DNA from: Candidatus Microgenomates bacterium
GTDB taxonomy: Bacteria > Patescibacteriota > Microgenomatia > UBA1406 > HO2-37-13b
Assembly (NCBI GenBank): GCA_025449735.1
Contig: JANWIV010000004.1
Span: 30,585 to 94,584, forward strand
Length of the DNA stretch: 64,000 bases
Direction of reading: 5' to 3'
Below are positions 1 to 10,409 of this stretch, piece after piece. Position 1 is the stretch's first letter; the number at the start of each line of letters is the position of its first letter. The notes beneath the pieces are model-generated. The model saw nothing but the letters and a program-made list of their open reading frames with translations, was not told the DNA's origin and did not search any database. The translations under genes were made by a program, and so were the position numbers.

Positions 1-404
1 ATTTTGAGGATGCTGTCTTTAAGCAATTGCTCAATTGTCTTTGAAGTGTCTTTTATGAATTCTTGCTTGAGCAAGTCTGCGGCATTTTCCGGATCAGTGG
101 AGGCAATTTGAAGAGCGATGTCTCGGCCTAAAGACTGGAAACTGTCATTTTTGGCGACAAAATCAGTCTCACATAAAAGCTCTAACAACACTCCAACTTT
201 TAGGTTGTGGTGTATATAAGAGAATATTGCTCCTTCGTTTGTGGCGCGGCCAGCTTTTTTTCCAGCCAAATCCTCACCCCAAGAGGAAAGCAATTTTTTG
301 GCCTCGTCAATGTCACCTTTGGACTGGTCAAGCGCTTTCTTGCAAAGTGCAATTGATATACCGGTTTCTTCTCTTAGTTTTTTAAGATTATCAAGATTTG
401 ACAT
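1..404 (-). CDS. tsf: Elongation factor Ts, N-terminal part (runs off window)
   Basis: Reverse translation begins [39 protein letters not shown] (UBA plus EF-Ts); located directly downstream of rpsB. Confidence 0.93.
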   Translation of the reverse strand, partial: MSNLDNLKKLREETGISIALCKKALDQSKGDIDEAKKLLSSWGEDLAGKKAGRATNEGAIFSYIHHNLKVGVLLELLCETDFVAKNDSFQSLGRDIALQIASTDPENAADLLKQEFIKDTSKTIEQLLKDSILK

Positions 405-415
405 TTTATAAAAGT

Positions 416-1150
416 TTAAACAATTATTGTTTTTGTTTCTTTTTTGACTTTTGCTCGCTCAATCTCCCCTTTTTTGCGACCATCAACATAGGCATTGACA
501 ATTCGCTCGGTTATGAATTTGATGCTGGTTACCGCATCATCATTGCCAGGAATCGGAAAGTCGACAAGAGTGGGATCGGTGTTGGTGTCGGTGATGGCGA
601 TGGTTTCAATTTTGACGGTTCGGGCTTCTTCAATTGCAGTGGCTTCTTTGCGAATATCGATGACAAAAAGGGCATCAGGAATTTTTTCGAGCGTCGAGAC
701 ACCGCTATAAATTGAAGCAATCCGGGCCAGTTTTTTGTCAAGAGCAATTGACTCATGCTTAGGCAATTTAGCCCACTCACCGGTTTCTTTGTTCACTCTC
801 ATTTCAGTCATTGTCTTGATGTTTTTTTCTATTTGCTCAAAGTTTGTCAAAAACCCACCGACCCATTTGCTTGCTAGGTGGACGAGTTCATTGTCTTGAG
901 TCAAATCAAGGAGCACCTCACGAGCGGATTTTTTAGTACCGACAAACATCAGCACTTTGCCCTCATGACCCAGTTTATAAGCCGCTTCCTCAGCACGAGC
1001 AAGCAAATCAACAGTTTGGAATAGATCAATTATCGAAGCGCCCCCTTCAACGGCGTAAATATAGGGTTTGGATTTAGGATGCACTCGAGTGCGTTTGTGA
1101 CCTAAGTGGACACCATGAGCTAAAAGCTCCTCAGGTAGAGTTTTTTTCAT
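416..1150 (-). CDS. rpsB: 30S ribosomal protein S2
   Basis: Protein [37 protein letters not shown]...; followed by tsf. Confidence 0.96.
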   Translation of the reverse strand: MKKTLPEELLAHGVHLGHKRTRVHPKSKPYIYAVEGGASIIDLFQTVDLLARAEEAAYKLGHEGKVLMFVGTKKSAREVLLDLTQDNELVHLASKWVGGFLTNFEQIEKNIKTMTEMRVNKETGEWAKLPKHESIALDKKLARIASIYSGVSTLEKIPDALFVIDIRKEATAIEEARTVKIETIAITDTNTDPTLVDFPIPGNDDAVTSIKFITERIVNAYVDGRKKGEIERAKVKKETKTIIV

Positions 1151-1157
1151 ATTTTTA

Positions 1158-1216
1158 CCTTCTTAAACTACTGCTTTTAGCCCCGCCTTGTTGGGGGAGA
1201 AGGAATTTAAAAGCAG
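1158..1216 (-). promoter_or_regulatory. Candidate structured rpsB leader: CTGCTTTTA/TAAAAGCAG stem, with CCTTCT complementary to the AGAAGG Shine-Dalgarno
   Basis: Arms at 1171-1179 and 1208-1216 (+ coordinates); SD at 1158-1163; anti-SD at 1198-1203. Confidence 0.5.
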
Positions 1217-1277
1217 GATTGCTATATAAATACAATAATTGAGAGCATTATATCAGAGGGAGCATGAAAATACAAGA

Positions 1278-2153
1278 TTACAGGACTAGGTTTTTTAGAT
1301 AGTCGCGGAACTTGGCGCCAATGCCAGGGTGAAGCAGTGCCAGGTCAACCGCAGTCTTCATATATTCCAATTTATTGCCCGTGTCATAATACTTCGCTTC
1401 TTTAATTTCACAAGCATAAATCGGAATTCCTTGGTCACGGAGCACATTTATGGCATCTACCAACCAAATTTCTCCTCCTTTGCCAGGAGTCAAACCTTTG
1501 AGCGCCGGAAAGATTTCTGGAGGCAAAATGTAGGCACCATGCGTCGCTAGATTTGAGGGTGCTGAGTCCGGATCGGGTTTCTCAACAATTCCTTTGATTT
1601 TATACACTTGTCCTTCGACTGGCTCTAAATCAGCAATACCATATCTTGAGAGACTTTTTTTGTCTTCAATCCTCACTCCAGAGATCATCACACCGCCATA
1701 TTTTTCCCAAGCCTCAATCATTTGTGATAGTCGTGGCGGGGTTGACCGAATAAACTCATCTCCCCACATGACTGCAAATGGCTCATTGCCAACTATTGGC
1801 TCTGCTGACAGTACCGGCGTGCCATTGCCATAAGGGCCTTTTTGCCTGATATAAATAAAATTAGCCATATCAGCGATTCGCTCAATATTTCTCAATATTT
1901 CATCTTTACCGCCATTTTTTAGATTATTGATAAGGTCGGCATTCGGGAGGTCAAAGTGGTCCTCAATGGTTCGTTTGCTGTAGCCGGTGACAATAACGAC
2001 ATCCTCAATCCCCGACTCCACTGCCTCTTCAACCACATATTGGATGACTGGTTTATCAACGATTGGCAACATTTCTTTAGGCATCGCCTTGGTTTGAGGA
2101 AGAAAACGGGTGCCAAAACCGGCTGCAGGAATGACAACTTTTTTTATTTTCAT
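1278..2153 (-). CDS. galU: UTP--glucose-1-phosphate uridylyltransferase
   Basis: MKIKKVVIPAAGFGTRFLPQTKAMPKEMLPIVDKPVIQYVVEEA signature. Confidence 0.96.
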   Translation of the reverse strand: MKIKKVVIPAAGFGTRFLPQTKAMPKEMLPIVDKPVIQYVVEEAVESGIEDVVIVTGYSKRTIEDHFDLPNADLINNLKNGGKDEILRNIERIADMANFIYIRQKGPYGNGTPVLSAEPIVGNEPFAVMWGDEFIRSTPPRLSQMIEAWEKYGGVMISGVRIEDKKSLSRYGIADLEPVEGQVYKIKGIVEKPDPDSAPSNLATHGAYILPPEIFPALKGLTPGKGGEIWLVDAINVLRDQGIPIYACEIKEAKYYDTGNKLEYMKTAVDLALLHPGIGAKFRDYLKNLVL

Positions 2154-2164
2154 ATTATTCTGTT

Positions 2165-2224
2165 GGTCATCCTGAGTAATAACGAAGGATCTATTTGAGA
2201 TTCTTCACATTCGTTCAGAATGAC
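2165..2224. repeat. REP-like GTCATCCTGAG...TTCAGAATGACA palindromic element, copy 1
   Basis: Inverted repeat; similar elements at 5694-5762, 8129-8183 and 61043-61101. Confidence 0.7.
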
Positions 2225-2319
2225 ACATGCTCACCAAAAAAAATAAAAATAACCTACTTTATTAGTTTGAATTATTAATTCTCTTGTATTACATATTACA
2301 TGTATCGTGTTACATGTAG

Positions 2320-2715
2320 TTAATTAAACTGACAGGTGACTGATTTACCGATTGATATCGTATTGTTGACAACGGCCGTCACCTCAGCCGTCCCGGCACT
2401 ATTTGATGTTAGTTTAAAAGTAGCAATACCACTGGCATCAGTTTTATCGCACGCTGGTGAAACCGTACCAAAATTAGTCTGAGGACAGATTGTAGACTCG
2501 GCGACACCATGATTTTCATCATCATTGGAGACAATACTAATTTCACAAGTGCCGCCAACATTGGTCGTCAAAGGCACGCTGAAAATCAAAAATTGAGTAG
2601 GTGGTTTTGGGGCCGCGGCACGAATAAGCTGAGTACGATCAAGTATTACCGTTGTTACGAAGGCGCCAAAAACAAAGATAAAAACAAGCACTAGAAAAAC
2701 AAATTTTCTATCCAT
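2320..2715 (-). CDS. Secreted or membrane-anchored protein with probable Ig-like domain
   Basis: Start MDRKFVFLVLVFIFVFGAFVTTVIL (signal/TM) followed by a beta-rich segment. Confidence 0.6.
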   Translation of the reverse strand: MDRKFVFLVLVFIFVFGAFVTTVILDRTQLIRAAAPKPPTQFLIFSVPLTTNVGGTCEISIVSNDDENHGVAESTICPQTNFGTVSPACDKTDASGIATFKLTSNSAGTAEVTAVVNNTISIGKSVTCQFN

Positions 2716-2761
2716 ATATTCTAGCTTACCACAAAAATAAACAGTGTCAAATGAGCGAGTT

Positions 2762-3442
2762 TTATAATATATGCGTAAGAATCTTATTTGTTGCTGATTC
2801 AAGCACCTCCGGAAATGGCATGCTAACGTTTATAAGTTCAAAAAGTCGATCTTCGCCATTTCTTTTAGCCACTTGAATTATTTTAAAGTAATTTTCTTGT
2901 CGTAACTTCATTTTTTGAAAATTACTCTCATGCCATATCGAGACGTTTTTTTCATTTTTTCTTTTTTCAATTGTTGATTGACGTCTACGTTCTAGCTCTT
3001 GCTCAAAATTATTGTTGTTAAAATAACAAATTAGCGTCAGATCTGGCAAGAGATCACCTAAGAATTGACGCTCAATGGCAAATATTTTCGCCATTTCAAT
3101 GTCATGGGTCAGACCTATGTAGACCCGTGTTGAATCTAAGAAACGATCACAAATAAAAATCGCTTTTTTATTACTCCGATGCTGAGATAAAAACGGTTTA
3201 ATAACTTCATTACTTAAGTCAGATCTAGCCTCCATATAAAGCTTGGTAATAGTCATTATATCTGCACCTTCACGAGTCTTTTGAAATACATCGAGTCGAA
3301 TTTGCTCCGCCCGCGCTGTCGTACCTGGGTCGTGCGCCGTCGCAACGACGAATCCCAATTGTCTCAAATTATCTGAAAGACCTTTGGTGAGGGTGCTTTT
3401 ACCAGTAAATTCAATACCTTCAAGGGAAATAAATTTTGCCAT
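2762..3442 (-). CDS. tmk: Thymidylate kinase-like protein
   Basis: FISLEGIEFTGKSTLTKGLSDNLRQLGF P-loop; ICDRFLDSTRVY. Confidence 0.8.
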   Translation of the reverse strand: MAKFISLEGIEFTGKSTLTKGLSDNLRQLGFVVATAHDPGTTARAEQIRLDVFQKTREGADIMTITKLYMEARSDLSNEVIKPFLSQHRSNKKAIFICDRFLDSTRVYIGLTHDIEMAKIFAIERQFLGDLLPDLTLICYFNNNNFEQELERRRQSTIEKRKNEKNVSIWHESNFQKMKLRQENYFKIIQVAKRNGEDRLFELINVSMPFPEVLESATNKILTHIL

Positions 3443-3445
3443 TTT

Positions 3446-5680
3446 TTAAAAGGTAATCGTTTGTCCGCGACTTATTTTTTGAGATAAGATTTGAGCGGCG
3501 ATTTTATCTTCAATTTCTGTTTCAATGATGCGCTGCATGTTGCGCGCTCCAAAGCGATCATCATAGCTCTTATCGATTAAGGATTGCAGAAATGAGTCGC
3601 CTACTTGAAGAGTGATACCTTGATTTTGTTGTAGTTTGGAAGCTACTGATTTTATAATTCGATGAGCAATCTTAACTATTGCTTCCTTGCCCAGTGGGGA
3701 ATAGACAATCACGCCGTCAAATCTATTTAAAAGTTCTGGACTATAGATCTTTTGGGCGACAATATTGTTGATCAATTCATCACTAATGGTTTGATAATTA
3801 GTGTTGAATGAGTCACTTTTTTGAAATAAATAATCAGCGCCCGCGTTTGAGGTGGCGACAATAATCAAATGTGAGCAGTCAACTCGCTCTCCGCCTGCAC
3901 TCATGAAATATCCCTCATCAAGAATAGTAAGAAAAATGTTCAGCAGGTCAGGATTGCTTTTTTCAAATTCATCCAAAAGCAAAACGCCAAAATTACGCTC
4001 TCGAATTTGAGCAGTCAACTGTCCTGGTTCGCCACTATTCTCATTGCCGACAAGTCGAGCAATGTCGGCACTGTTTTGATAGAGCGACATATCAAATCTA
4101 ATAAGAGTACTCTCATCATCAAAAAGAATAGCGGCTAAGGTTTTAGCAGTTTCGGTCTTGCCCACTCCAGTGGGGCCGAGAAGCAAGAATGAAGATATAG
4201 GTCGCGGTCGGTCTGATTCCAATATAAATGATTTAGAGAGAGTGGCAGCGATTTTCTCTGTCGCTCCTGACTGCCCAATTACTCGAGTTGACATTGATTC
4301 TTTAAGTGCCGTCAATTTATTTTTAAAATCTTGATCAGGGGAGATGGCCACGTGGGTTTTCTGCTCAACGAGCGCGCTGACCATTTCCGGTGTAATTAGT
4401 TTAGCTTGTTGTTTTGTCCCGGCGACGCAAGCTTCATCGAGCAAATCAATTGCCGACTCGGGTAGTGGTCGATCTTTCATATAGCGGTGAGCTAGAGTCA
4501 CCGAAGTGGTGACCGCTTCAAGACTAATGGTGACTTGATGACGCTCTTCAAGAGTAAGGGCGGTATGAAGCATGATCTCAATTGCCCCGGCTTGATCAAT
4601 TTCCTTGACCTCAACTCGCTCAAAAGTATCAGTTAATGCCTTATTAGGGTAGATAAATTTTTGATAGTCATGAGGGGTGGTGGTGGCAATAAATTGAAGT
4701 GTTGGTAGAGCGGCGTATTCAGCAATGGGACTGGAAAAATCGGTACGGCCTGATTCGGCATTGATATAATCCTCTATTTGAGGAATATAAAGAATTATAT
4801 TTTGGGCTAGTTTGGCTTCATTGAAGATTGTGGACAACAGCTCAGTACGAGCCATCACATCAGTTTTTTCGGCGACGAGCTTGTCAATATCTAGCTTTAG
4901 AATTCGCTTATAGGCCAAAGTAGCATTGGTTTTACCTTCATAGAGACGTTTGCCAAAGGCACGAACGATTATGTCGCGACCAATCCCTTCCGGTCCGACA
5001 ATTATAACATTGGCATCTTGAGACTTGGACAATGCCGATTCAACCTGAGACAGTTCTGAGACTCGATCAATAAAATTCCTGGTTTCAGCCATAGTTTGTG
5101 GAATCGGTACTGAAAACTGATCCAATGTCGGTGTGTAACCCGCATTCCAATCACGACCAATCGGCGGCACCGCAAAAAGTCTTTCCTTTTGCCACCAATT
5201 AACCTGATGTCGAGCTTGCCAATAAATCTCAAACCATTTTTCGACAATTGGTAGATTGGCAGGATCGCTACTTCTTGTTTTGAGGAAGTGCTGATGGAGC
5301 TGTTCTTTTTTCTGCTCTGGCTTAAGCAAACTCTGGTGCAAGATGTAGTCCAGTGGCAAAAAAATAATTACAAAAACAATAATCAGCGGTAGCATGATGA
5401 CAAGCAGGGTTTGCAATACCAAATAAGCCAAAATCACCGATAGCCGCAGCATAAATCCCATGCCTCTGGAGACCAGATTGTCGCCCAGACGCGTCATCGC
5501 CTCATCAATTGCAGTGCCTTTTTTAGTTTTATAGGTGACGATTTGTTTCCAAGGGGCAAAAAGAGTTCGAATTAGCTCTTCAATTGAGAAAAAATAAGGC
5601 AAAAAGATAAAAATATTGACAACGGCAATCTTCAATTCATGTATGCGTCGAGCGATGAATACGTTAAAGTCTTCATTCAT
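3446..5680 (-). CDS. Membrane-anchored Clp/ClpC-type AAA+ ATPase with degenerate first ATPase module
   Basis: N-terminal hydrophobic segments; D1 P-loop GPEGIGRD (degenerate); D2 LLLGPTGVGKTETAK and VLLLDEFEKS intact; C-terminal ClpB-D2-like domain. Confidence 0.88.
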   Translation of the reverse strand: MNEDFNVFIARRIHELKIAVVNIFIFLPYFFSIEELIRTLFAPWKQIVTYKTKKGTAIDEAMTRLGDNLVSRGMGFMLRLSVILAYLVLQTLLVIMLPLIIVFVIIFLPLDYILHQSLLKPEQKKEQLHQHFLKTRSSDPANLPIVEKWFEIYWQARHQVNWWQKERLFAVPPIGRDWNAGYTPTLDQFSVPIPQTMAETRNFIDRVSELSQVESALSKSQDANVIIVGPEGIGRDIIVRAFGKRLYEGKTNATLAYKRILKLDIDKLVAEKTDVMARTELLSTIFNEAKLAQNIILYIPQIEDYINAESGRTDFSSPIAEYAALPTLQFIATTTPHDYQKFIYPNKALTDTFERVEVKEIDQAGAIEIMLHTALTLEERHQVTISLEAVTTSVTLAHRYMKDRPLPESAIDLLDEACVAGTKQQAKLITPEMVSALVEQKTHVAISPDQDFKNKLTALKESMSTRVIGQSGATEKIAATLSKSFILESDRPRPISSFLLLGPTGVGKTETAKTLAAILFDDESTLIRFDMSLYQNSADIARLVGNENSGEPGQLTAQIRERNFGVLLLDEFEKSNPDLLNIFLTILDEGYFMSAGGERVDCSHLIIVATSNAGADYLFQKSDSFNTNYQTISDELINNIVAQKIYSPELLNRFDGVIVYSPLGKEAIVKIAHRIIKSVASKLQQNQGITLQVGDSFLQSLIDKSYDDRFGARNMQRIIETEIEDKIAAQILSQKISRGQTITF

Positions 5681-5693
5681 TTTTGATTATGTC

Positions 5694-5762
5694 TGTCATC
5701 CCGTACTTGATACGGGATCTATAATAATTAAAATAGATTCCTGGTCAAGCCAGGAATGACAT
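5694..5762. repeat. REP-like GTCAT palindromic element, copy 2
   Basis: gtcatcccgtacttgatacgggatct...tcctggtcaagccaggaatgac. Confidence 0.65.
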
Positions 5763-5823
5763 AGTAATATCAGTATGCAGTATGAAGTATTTAGAGTCAA
5801 GCAAGACATGTTATACTGTTGCA

Positions 5824-7098
5824 ATGGGAATAAATTCGTATAATCAAGCTCTAAAGTTTTTGTTTTCTCACATTCCGGGTAAGGAAACCAGAGTTTATTC
5901 AGGAGAATTGGGACTGAAGCGGATGAAGCATTTAGCGAGTCTAATTGGGTATCTTCAAGAGTCGATTCCGGTGATTCACATCGCTGGCACCAGTGGCAAG
6001 GGATCAACCGCGACGATGATAACTGAGATATTGATGGCTCATGGGCTCAAAGTGGGTCTTCATGTCAGTCCTCATCTAGTTGATATAAGGGAGCGATTTC
6101 AGATAAATAGAAAATTAGTTTCAAAAGAGTTTTTTATCGAAACATTAAATGAAGTCATTCCCTATGTTACTCAAATGCATCAAAGTAAATTTGGGGCACC
6201 AACTTATTTTGAAATCAATACCGCGCTCGCCTACTTAATATTTAAGAAAAAAAAAGTTGATGTCGCGGTAATTGAAACGGGTTTAGGAGGCCTTCTTGAT
6301 GGCACCAATATCGTAAGCAACTCCAAAAAACTTTGCGTCATTACTCGCATTGGACTCGATCATACCGAAATATTAGGGACTACATTACCTGAAATTGCCA
6401 GTCAAAAGGCCGGAATAATACAAGTTGGTAATACCGTAGTCGCACTTAAGCAAGAAGAATCAGTTCAACAGGTCATTAAAAAGGTGGCCAAACTAAAACA
6501 GGCTAAGCTCACTTTTGTCGAAACAGATAAGCATTTAAAGCTCGGAGTTCGCGGTGATTTTCAACTGGAAAATGCCAGCCTGGCGATTGAGGCGAGTCGC
6601 CAGTGGTTAGAAAATTTCGGAAAAATATATGATGAAAAAAAGGCTTCGAGCGTCTTAAAAAACATCTCGATAACCGGTCGATTTGACGTGCGCCAAGTCC
6701 ATGGTAAGACCGTGATTATTGATGGCGCTCACAATCCAGAGAAAATGACGGCTTTTATATCAAGCTTGAAAAAATATTATCCCGGGCGCAAATTCAAATT
6801 TATCATCGCCTTTAAAAAAGGCAAAAATTATCAAGACATGTTGCCAATAATAATGCCACTGGCCGACACTTTAGTTTTAACCAAGTTTTCCTCGAGCCAA
6901 CAAGAGGCAATCGATATGTCAGAGGATCCAAAAGTTATACTGGAAGTAGCAAAAAACTTAGGAGCGAGAAATGTCTCCCTCTCCCCGGCTCCTAAATTAG
7001 CTCTAAAAGAAGCGCTTGATGGGAACGATGAAATTATTGTTATTACTGGATCGATTTATCTTCAAGAAGAGATTCTTCGCTATTTGAGAGTGTCTTGA
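5824..7098 (+). CDS. folC: Folylpolyglutamate synthase / dihydrofolate synthase family
   Basis: IHIAGTSGKGSTATMITEILMAHGLKVGLHVSPHLVDIRERFQIN; start at MGINSYNQALKFL 6 nt after TATACT. Confidence 0.92.
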   Translation: MGINSYNQALKFLFSHIPGKETRVYSGELGLKRMKHLASLIGYLQESIPVIHIAGTSGKGSTATMITEILMAHGLKVGLHVSPHLVDIRERFQINRKLVSKEFFIETLNEVIPYVTQMHQSKFGAPTYFEINTALAYLIFKKKKVDVAVIETGLGGLLDGTNIVSNSKKLCVITRIGLDHTEILGTTLPEIASQKAGIIQVGNTVVALKQEESVQQVIKKVAKLKQAKLTFVETDKHLKLGVRGDFQLENASLAIEASRQWLENFGKIYDEKKASSVLKNISITGRFDVRQVHGKTVIIDGAHNPEKMTAFISSLKKYYPGRKFKFIIAFKKGKNYQDMLPIIMPLADTLVLTKFSSSQQEAIDMSEDPKVILEVAKNLGARNVSLSPAPKLALKEALDGNDEIIVITGSIYLQEEILRYLRVS

Positions 7099-7537
7099 GC
7101 CGCCTGATGCCATATAAGGATTGATAGCGTCGATGTGCGCTAAATTTATCAAGTGACCAGATTCCAACGCCTTGATCAATATAGTTAGCATGCACTATTT
7201 TTGGTGCCCCCGTTTGCTCATCAACCTCGCCACTATGAATTCCTATATGGAGCCTACGAAAGTCTACCAAGTTTTCTGTCCCAAAGAAAAAAAGATCACC
7301 CCTTCGGGTCATTGCGATATCAAAAATCTCGTCGAGCAATACATTATCTTCGAACATTTCTTTTGACTTCATTTCCTTTGGCAGTTCGATCCCAAATTGA
7401 TCTAGAATTGCCCGGTGGACGAATAATTGACAATTCATTCCCTTGGTCATCATTTCCTCATCGCTGTGACCGCAGTCAGGACCACTTTCAAAGCGATATG
7501 GCAAGCCTTGATATTTTAAGTATTCTGATATTGACAT
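7043..7537 (-). CDS. NlpC/P60-like hydrolase
   Basis: MNCQLFVHRAI, RRGDLFFFG and HIGIHSGE resemble the Cys...His arrangement of the family. Confidence 0.6.
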   Translation of the reverse strand: MSISEYLKYQGLPYRFESGPDCGHSDEEMMTKGMNCQLFVHRAILDQFGIELPKEMKSKEMFEDNVLLDEIFDIAMTRRGDLFFFGTENLVDFRRLHIGIHSGEVDEQTGAPKIVHANYIDQGVGIWSLDKFSAHRRYQSLYGIRRLKTLSNSEESLLEDKSIQ

Positions 7538-7599
7538 AAGTTATAGGAACGAAATGATAGTTTATAAAGAATTTATTTTCAAGCTAAATTGATGAGTTA

Positions 7600-8133
7600 T
7601 TACCTTGTCAATGTCAGCCAAGTAAAGGCGGGATTGCTTTCGGGATGATCTTCCCGAAAGACTTCCTTGTCAAAATCGGTATATTCCGGGAAGAAGGTAT
7701 CACAGGCAAAGTCGCCACTGACTAGCGTGAGATATAGATTATCTGTGATGCTGATTGCTTGATCAAAAATCTGTGCCCCTCCAATTATAAAAATTTCATC
7801 AGTTTCAGTTTGTTTTGCTTTGTTGAGCGCTTTTTCAATTGAATCCACTATCGCCACCTCACCTCCGATCCTGGATCGGTTTGAGTACACCGTTCCGGGA
7901 TTTCTGGTTATAACAATATTTTTGCGTCCGGGAAGTGGCTTTTTCAGATATTCCAAAATAGATTCAAAAGTTTTTCGCCCCATAATCACCGGGTGGCCCA
8001 TGGTCAATTCCTTAAATCTTTTGAGGTCCTCAGGAATATGCCAAGGTAATTTATTGTCGCGGCCGATTCCTCGCTTTTCATCAAGCGCGGCAATGATTGA
8101 GATTTTGGATTTCATAAGGTTGATTTTTGTCAT
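7600..8133 (-). CDS. folA: Dihydrofolate reductase
   Basis: ISIIAALDEKRGIGRDNKLPWHIPEDLKRFKELTMGHPVIMGRKTFESI. Confidence 0.96.
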   Translation of the reverse strand: MTKINLMKSKISIIAALDEKRGIGRDNKLPWHIPEDLKRFKELTMGHPVIMGRKTFESILEYLKKPLPGRKNIVITRNPGTVYSNRSRIGGEVAIVDSIEKALNKAKQTETDEIFIIGGAQIFDQAISITDNLYLTLVSGDFACDTFFPEYTDFDKEVFREDHPESNPAFTWLTLTR

Positions 8134-8183
8134 GCTGAATTAATTTCAGCATCTCAGAGATCCTGAAACAAGTTCAGGATGAC
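8129..8183. repeat. REP-like GTCAT element, copy 3
   Basis: gtcatgctgaa...ttcagcat and atcctgaaacaagttcaggatgac inverted repeats. Confidence 0.65.
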
Positions 8184-8225
8184 GGTCAGTATAGTATAGC
8201 AAGTTCTATTTGATAGAATAGAGCG

Positions 8226-8984
8226 ATGATAGAAAAGAAGGTAACGACAAAAAACAAATACGGCGAAATTTTGGTTGGGATAGAATCAACACCCGACGAA
8301 CTCAAAGATAAATATCCAACGGTAATTCTTGTACATGGGTTTGCTGATAACAAACATGAACATGGTATGTTTGATGAGTTGACAAATGTGTTATGTCAGT
8401 CGGGATTTTTAGTTTATCGATTTGATTTTTCTGGATGTGGGGAAAGCCAAGGGGATTATGCGATAACTTCGCTAACTAAGCTCAGGGAAGATTTGCATTC
8501 AATTTTTGATTTTGTCAAGCAAAAATCTAGTGTCGACGAAAATCGTATCGGGATTCATGCACAATCCTTCGGTACCTCGGTTACAATCGCTGCTCAATTG
8601 CCAATTAAATCGATTGTGCTAACCGGCTCTTTTACCGATATACAACGAGTTTTTAAAAGGCATTTTGGAAATGGCTATGATCCACAAGGAATTTCAAAAA
8701 GGCATAGTGAGTCGCAAAAACAATATGTGTCAATTGAACCGCAGTTTTGGATTGACATAAAGTCCTACAAACTTCAGGAATTAGTCAAAAAAATTCACTG
8801 TCCGATTCTTTTTATTCAGGGTGAAAAAGATGAGACCTGTCCTGTTGCTGAGATGGAGATGTTGTTTGAAGCCGCCAATGAACCAAAAGGAAAAGTAATT
8901 CTTGAAGGGGTCGGTCATGGCTTAGAACCTAAGCGAGAAGAAATGTACAAAATTGCTGCTAATTGGTTTATGAAAACACTATAA
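8226..8984 (+). CDS. Alpha/beta hydrolase
   Basis: VILVHGFADNKHEHGMF, IGIHAQSFGTSVTIAAQLP, PILFIQGEKDETCPV. Confidence 0.88.
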   Translation: MIEKKVTTKNKYGEILVGIESTPDELKDKYPTVILVHGFADNKHEHGMFDELTNVLCQSGFLVYRFDFSGCGESQGDYAITSLTKLREDLHSIFDFVKQKSSVDENRIGIHAQSFGTSVTIAAQLPIKSIVLTGSFTDIQRVFKRHFGNGYDPQGISKRHSESQKQYVSIEPQFWIDIKSYKLQELVKKIHCPILFIQGEKDETCPVAEMEMLFEAANEPKGKVILEGVGHGLEPKREEMYKIAANWFMKTL

Positions 8985-8989
8985 AGATT

Positions 8990-9967
8990 ATGAATTTAAA
9001 AGATTTCCAGGCAAGAATTGATTATAAAGGTGACATTGTAGATCTTCTTTCTTCGGTCGTTTCAGAATTTGGTTTAGGTGAGTATATTGGGTATTCGCCA
9101 ATTCTAGTTGGATATGAAGATTTCAATATTATGCTCGATACGTCATCAGGAAAATATTTCGTAAAACTTTTTGCTAACTTCAGGACAACTCAAGACATAG
9201 AAAGATATATTGCAATTATGCAATCGGCAATTTCTGTCGGAGTAAATCATCCTCAGCTGTACGAAGTAAAAAATAGGGGGTCTTTATTTGATAATGAGAT
9301 AGCTGGTAAGAGAGTTCGACTCGCTGTCATGGAATTTATCGAAGGAGAATCATTCTATGACTTAGGAAGTAAGCCCACTGAAGAAGAAATAAGCCAAATT
9401 GTAGATCAAGTAGCGAAGATTAGTAAAATTTCTATTGAACCGCGAGAATACTACGATGAGTGGGCAATAACTCACTTTCTTTCGGCGTGGAAGGATAAAT
9501 CAAATTCAATCACTAATGAAGATAGAGCGCTTATTGAACCATTAATTGAGCCATATCAGGAGCTTGAGATAGATTCGTTGCCTAAAGGATTTGTACATGG
9601 TGATATTATCATGACAAATGTAATCAAGGGAATAGACGGTAAAATCTATCTCATAGATTTTTCTGTAGCCAATCGATATCCACGAATTCAAGAACTGGCT
9701 GTGCTGCTTTGTAATTTATTGTGGGATGATGAACCTACAAAATTTAAACGAAACTACAACCTAACTCTTCTCCGATATGAAAAACAGGTACCACTTTCCG
9801 AACACGAAAAAAAGGCGTTGCCTCTTTTGATAAGAGTCGCACACGCAATGCATGTATTGTGCGCTTCATATGAGCGTGAAGTAAAAGGAAATACTACTGC
9901 TGAAAATGAATACTGGATTGATTGTGGGCAGAGGGGTCTTAATGGAATGGTTTATTTTGATCAATAG
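8990..9967 (+). CDS. Aminoglycoside phosphotransferase-like / choline kinase-like protein
   Basis: GFVHGDIIMTNVIKGIDGKIYLIDFSVANRYPRIQELAVLL (Brenner-type motif). Confidence 0.8.
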   Translation: MNLKDFQARIDYKGDIVDLLSSVVSEFGLGEYIGYSPILVGYEDFNIMLDTSSGKYFVKLFANFRTTQDIERYIAIMQSAISVGVNHPQLYEVKNRGSLFDNEIAGKRVRLAVMEFIEGESFYDLGSKPTEEEISQIVDQVAKISKISIEPREYYDEWAITHFLSAWKDKSNSITNEDRALIEPLIEPYQELEIDSLPKGFVHGDIIMTNVIKGIDGKIYLIDFSVANRYPRIQELAVLLCNLLWDDEPTKFKRNYNLTLLRYEKQVPLSEHEKKALPLLIRVAHAMHVLCASYEREVKGNTTAENEYWIDCGQRGLNGMVYFDQ

Positions 9968-10097
9968 AATTAATTTTTAGTTTCGTTAAGTATTTAGGTT
10001 TTAGTATATTAGTATAATTATTGTGCAACGATGCTTGCATGGAACTACCTGTTGAGACAGTGTAAATAATCATAAAAATAATGATATAATAATTGTT

Positions 10098-10409
10098 ATG
10101 CCAATTGAATTTTCAATCAAAGCTAAAGGAATGACTAATTTTATCGGTACTTATCCATCGGACCAACCAACCCATCCATTCAAAGATTATTCAACCGTTC
10201 CACCGACGATAATTCAGGCTCAATCTCAACCCAATAATGGGGGCATAGTCGCTCGCGTGTCTGCTCCAACTCGCGATTTGCATGGTGCTGAGTTTGTCGA
10301 TCACGAGCGTTATCTAGATACTGATGAGAGATTTGAACAAACAATTCTTACTCAAACAGGTGAAGAAATGACACTAATCTTTCAACACCGCGCTAGTCAA
10401 GATTCATAA
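10098..10409 (+). CDS. Hypothetical protein
   Basis: 103-aa ORF; TATAAT ends 7 nt before ATG. Confidence 0.55.
   Translation: MPIEFSIKAKGMTNFIGTYPSDQPTHPFKDYSTVPPTIIQAQSQPNNGGIVARVSAPTRDLHGAEFVDHERYLDTDERFEQTILTQTGEEMTLIFQHRASQDS

Noticed and set aside
398-780. ORFs overlapping rpsB (398-715, 495-710, 529-780)
   Set aside because: Alternative-frame shadows of rpsB, including a GVGVGDGDG low-complexity stretch from a codon-rich region.
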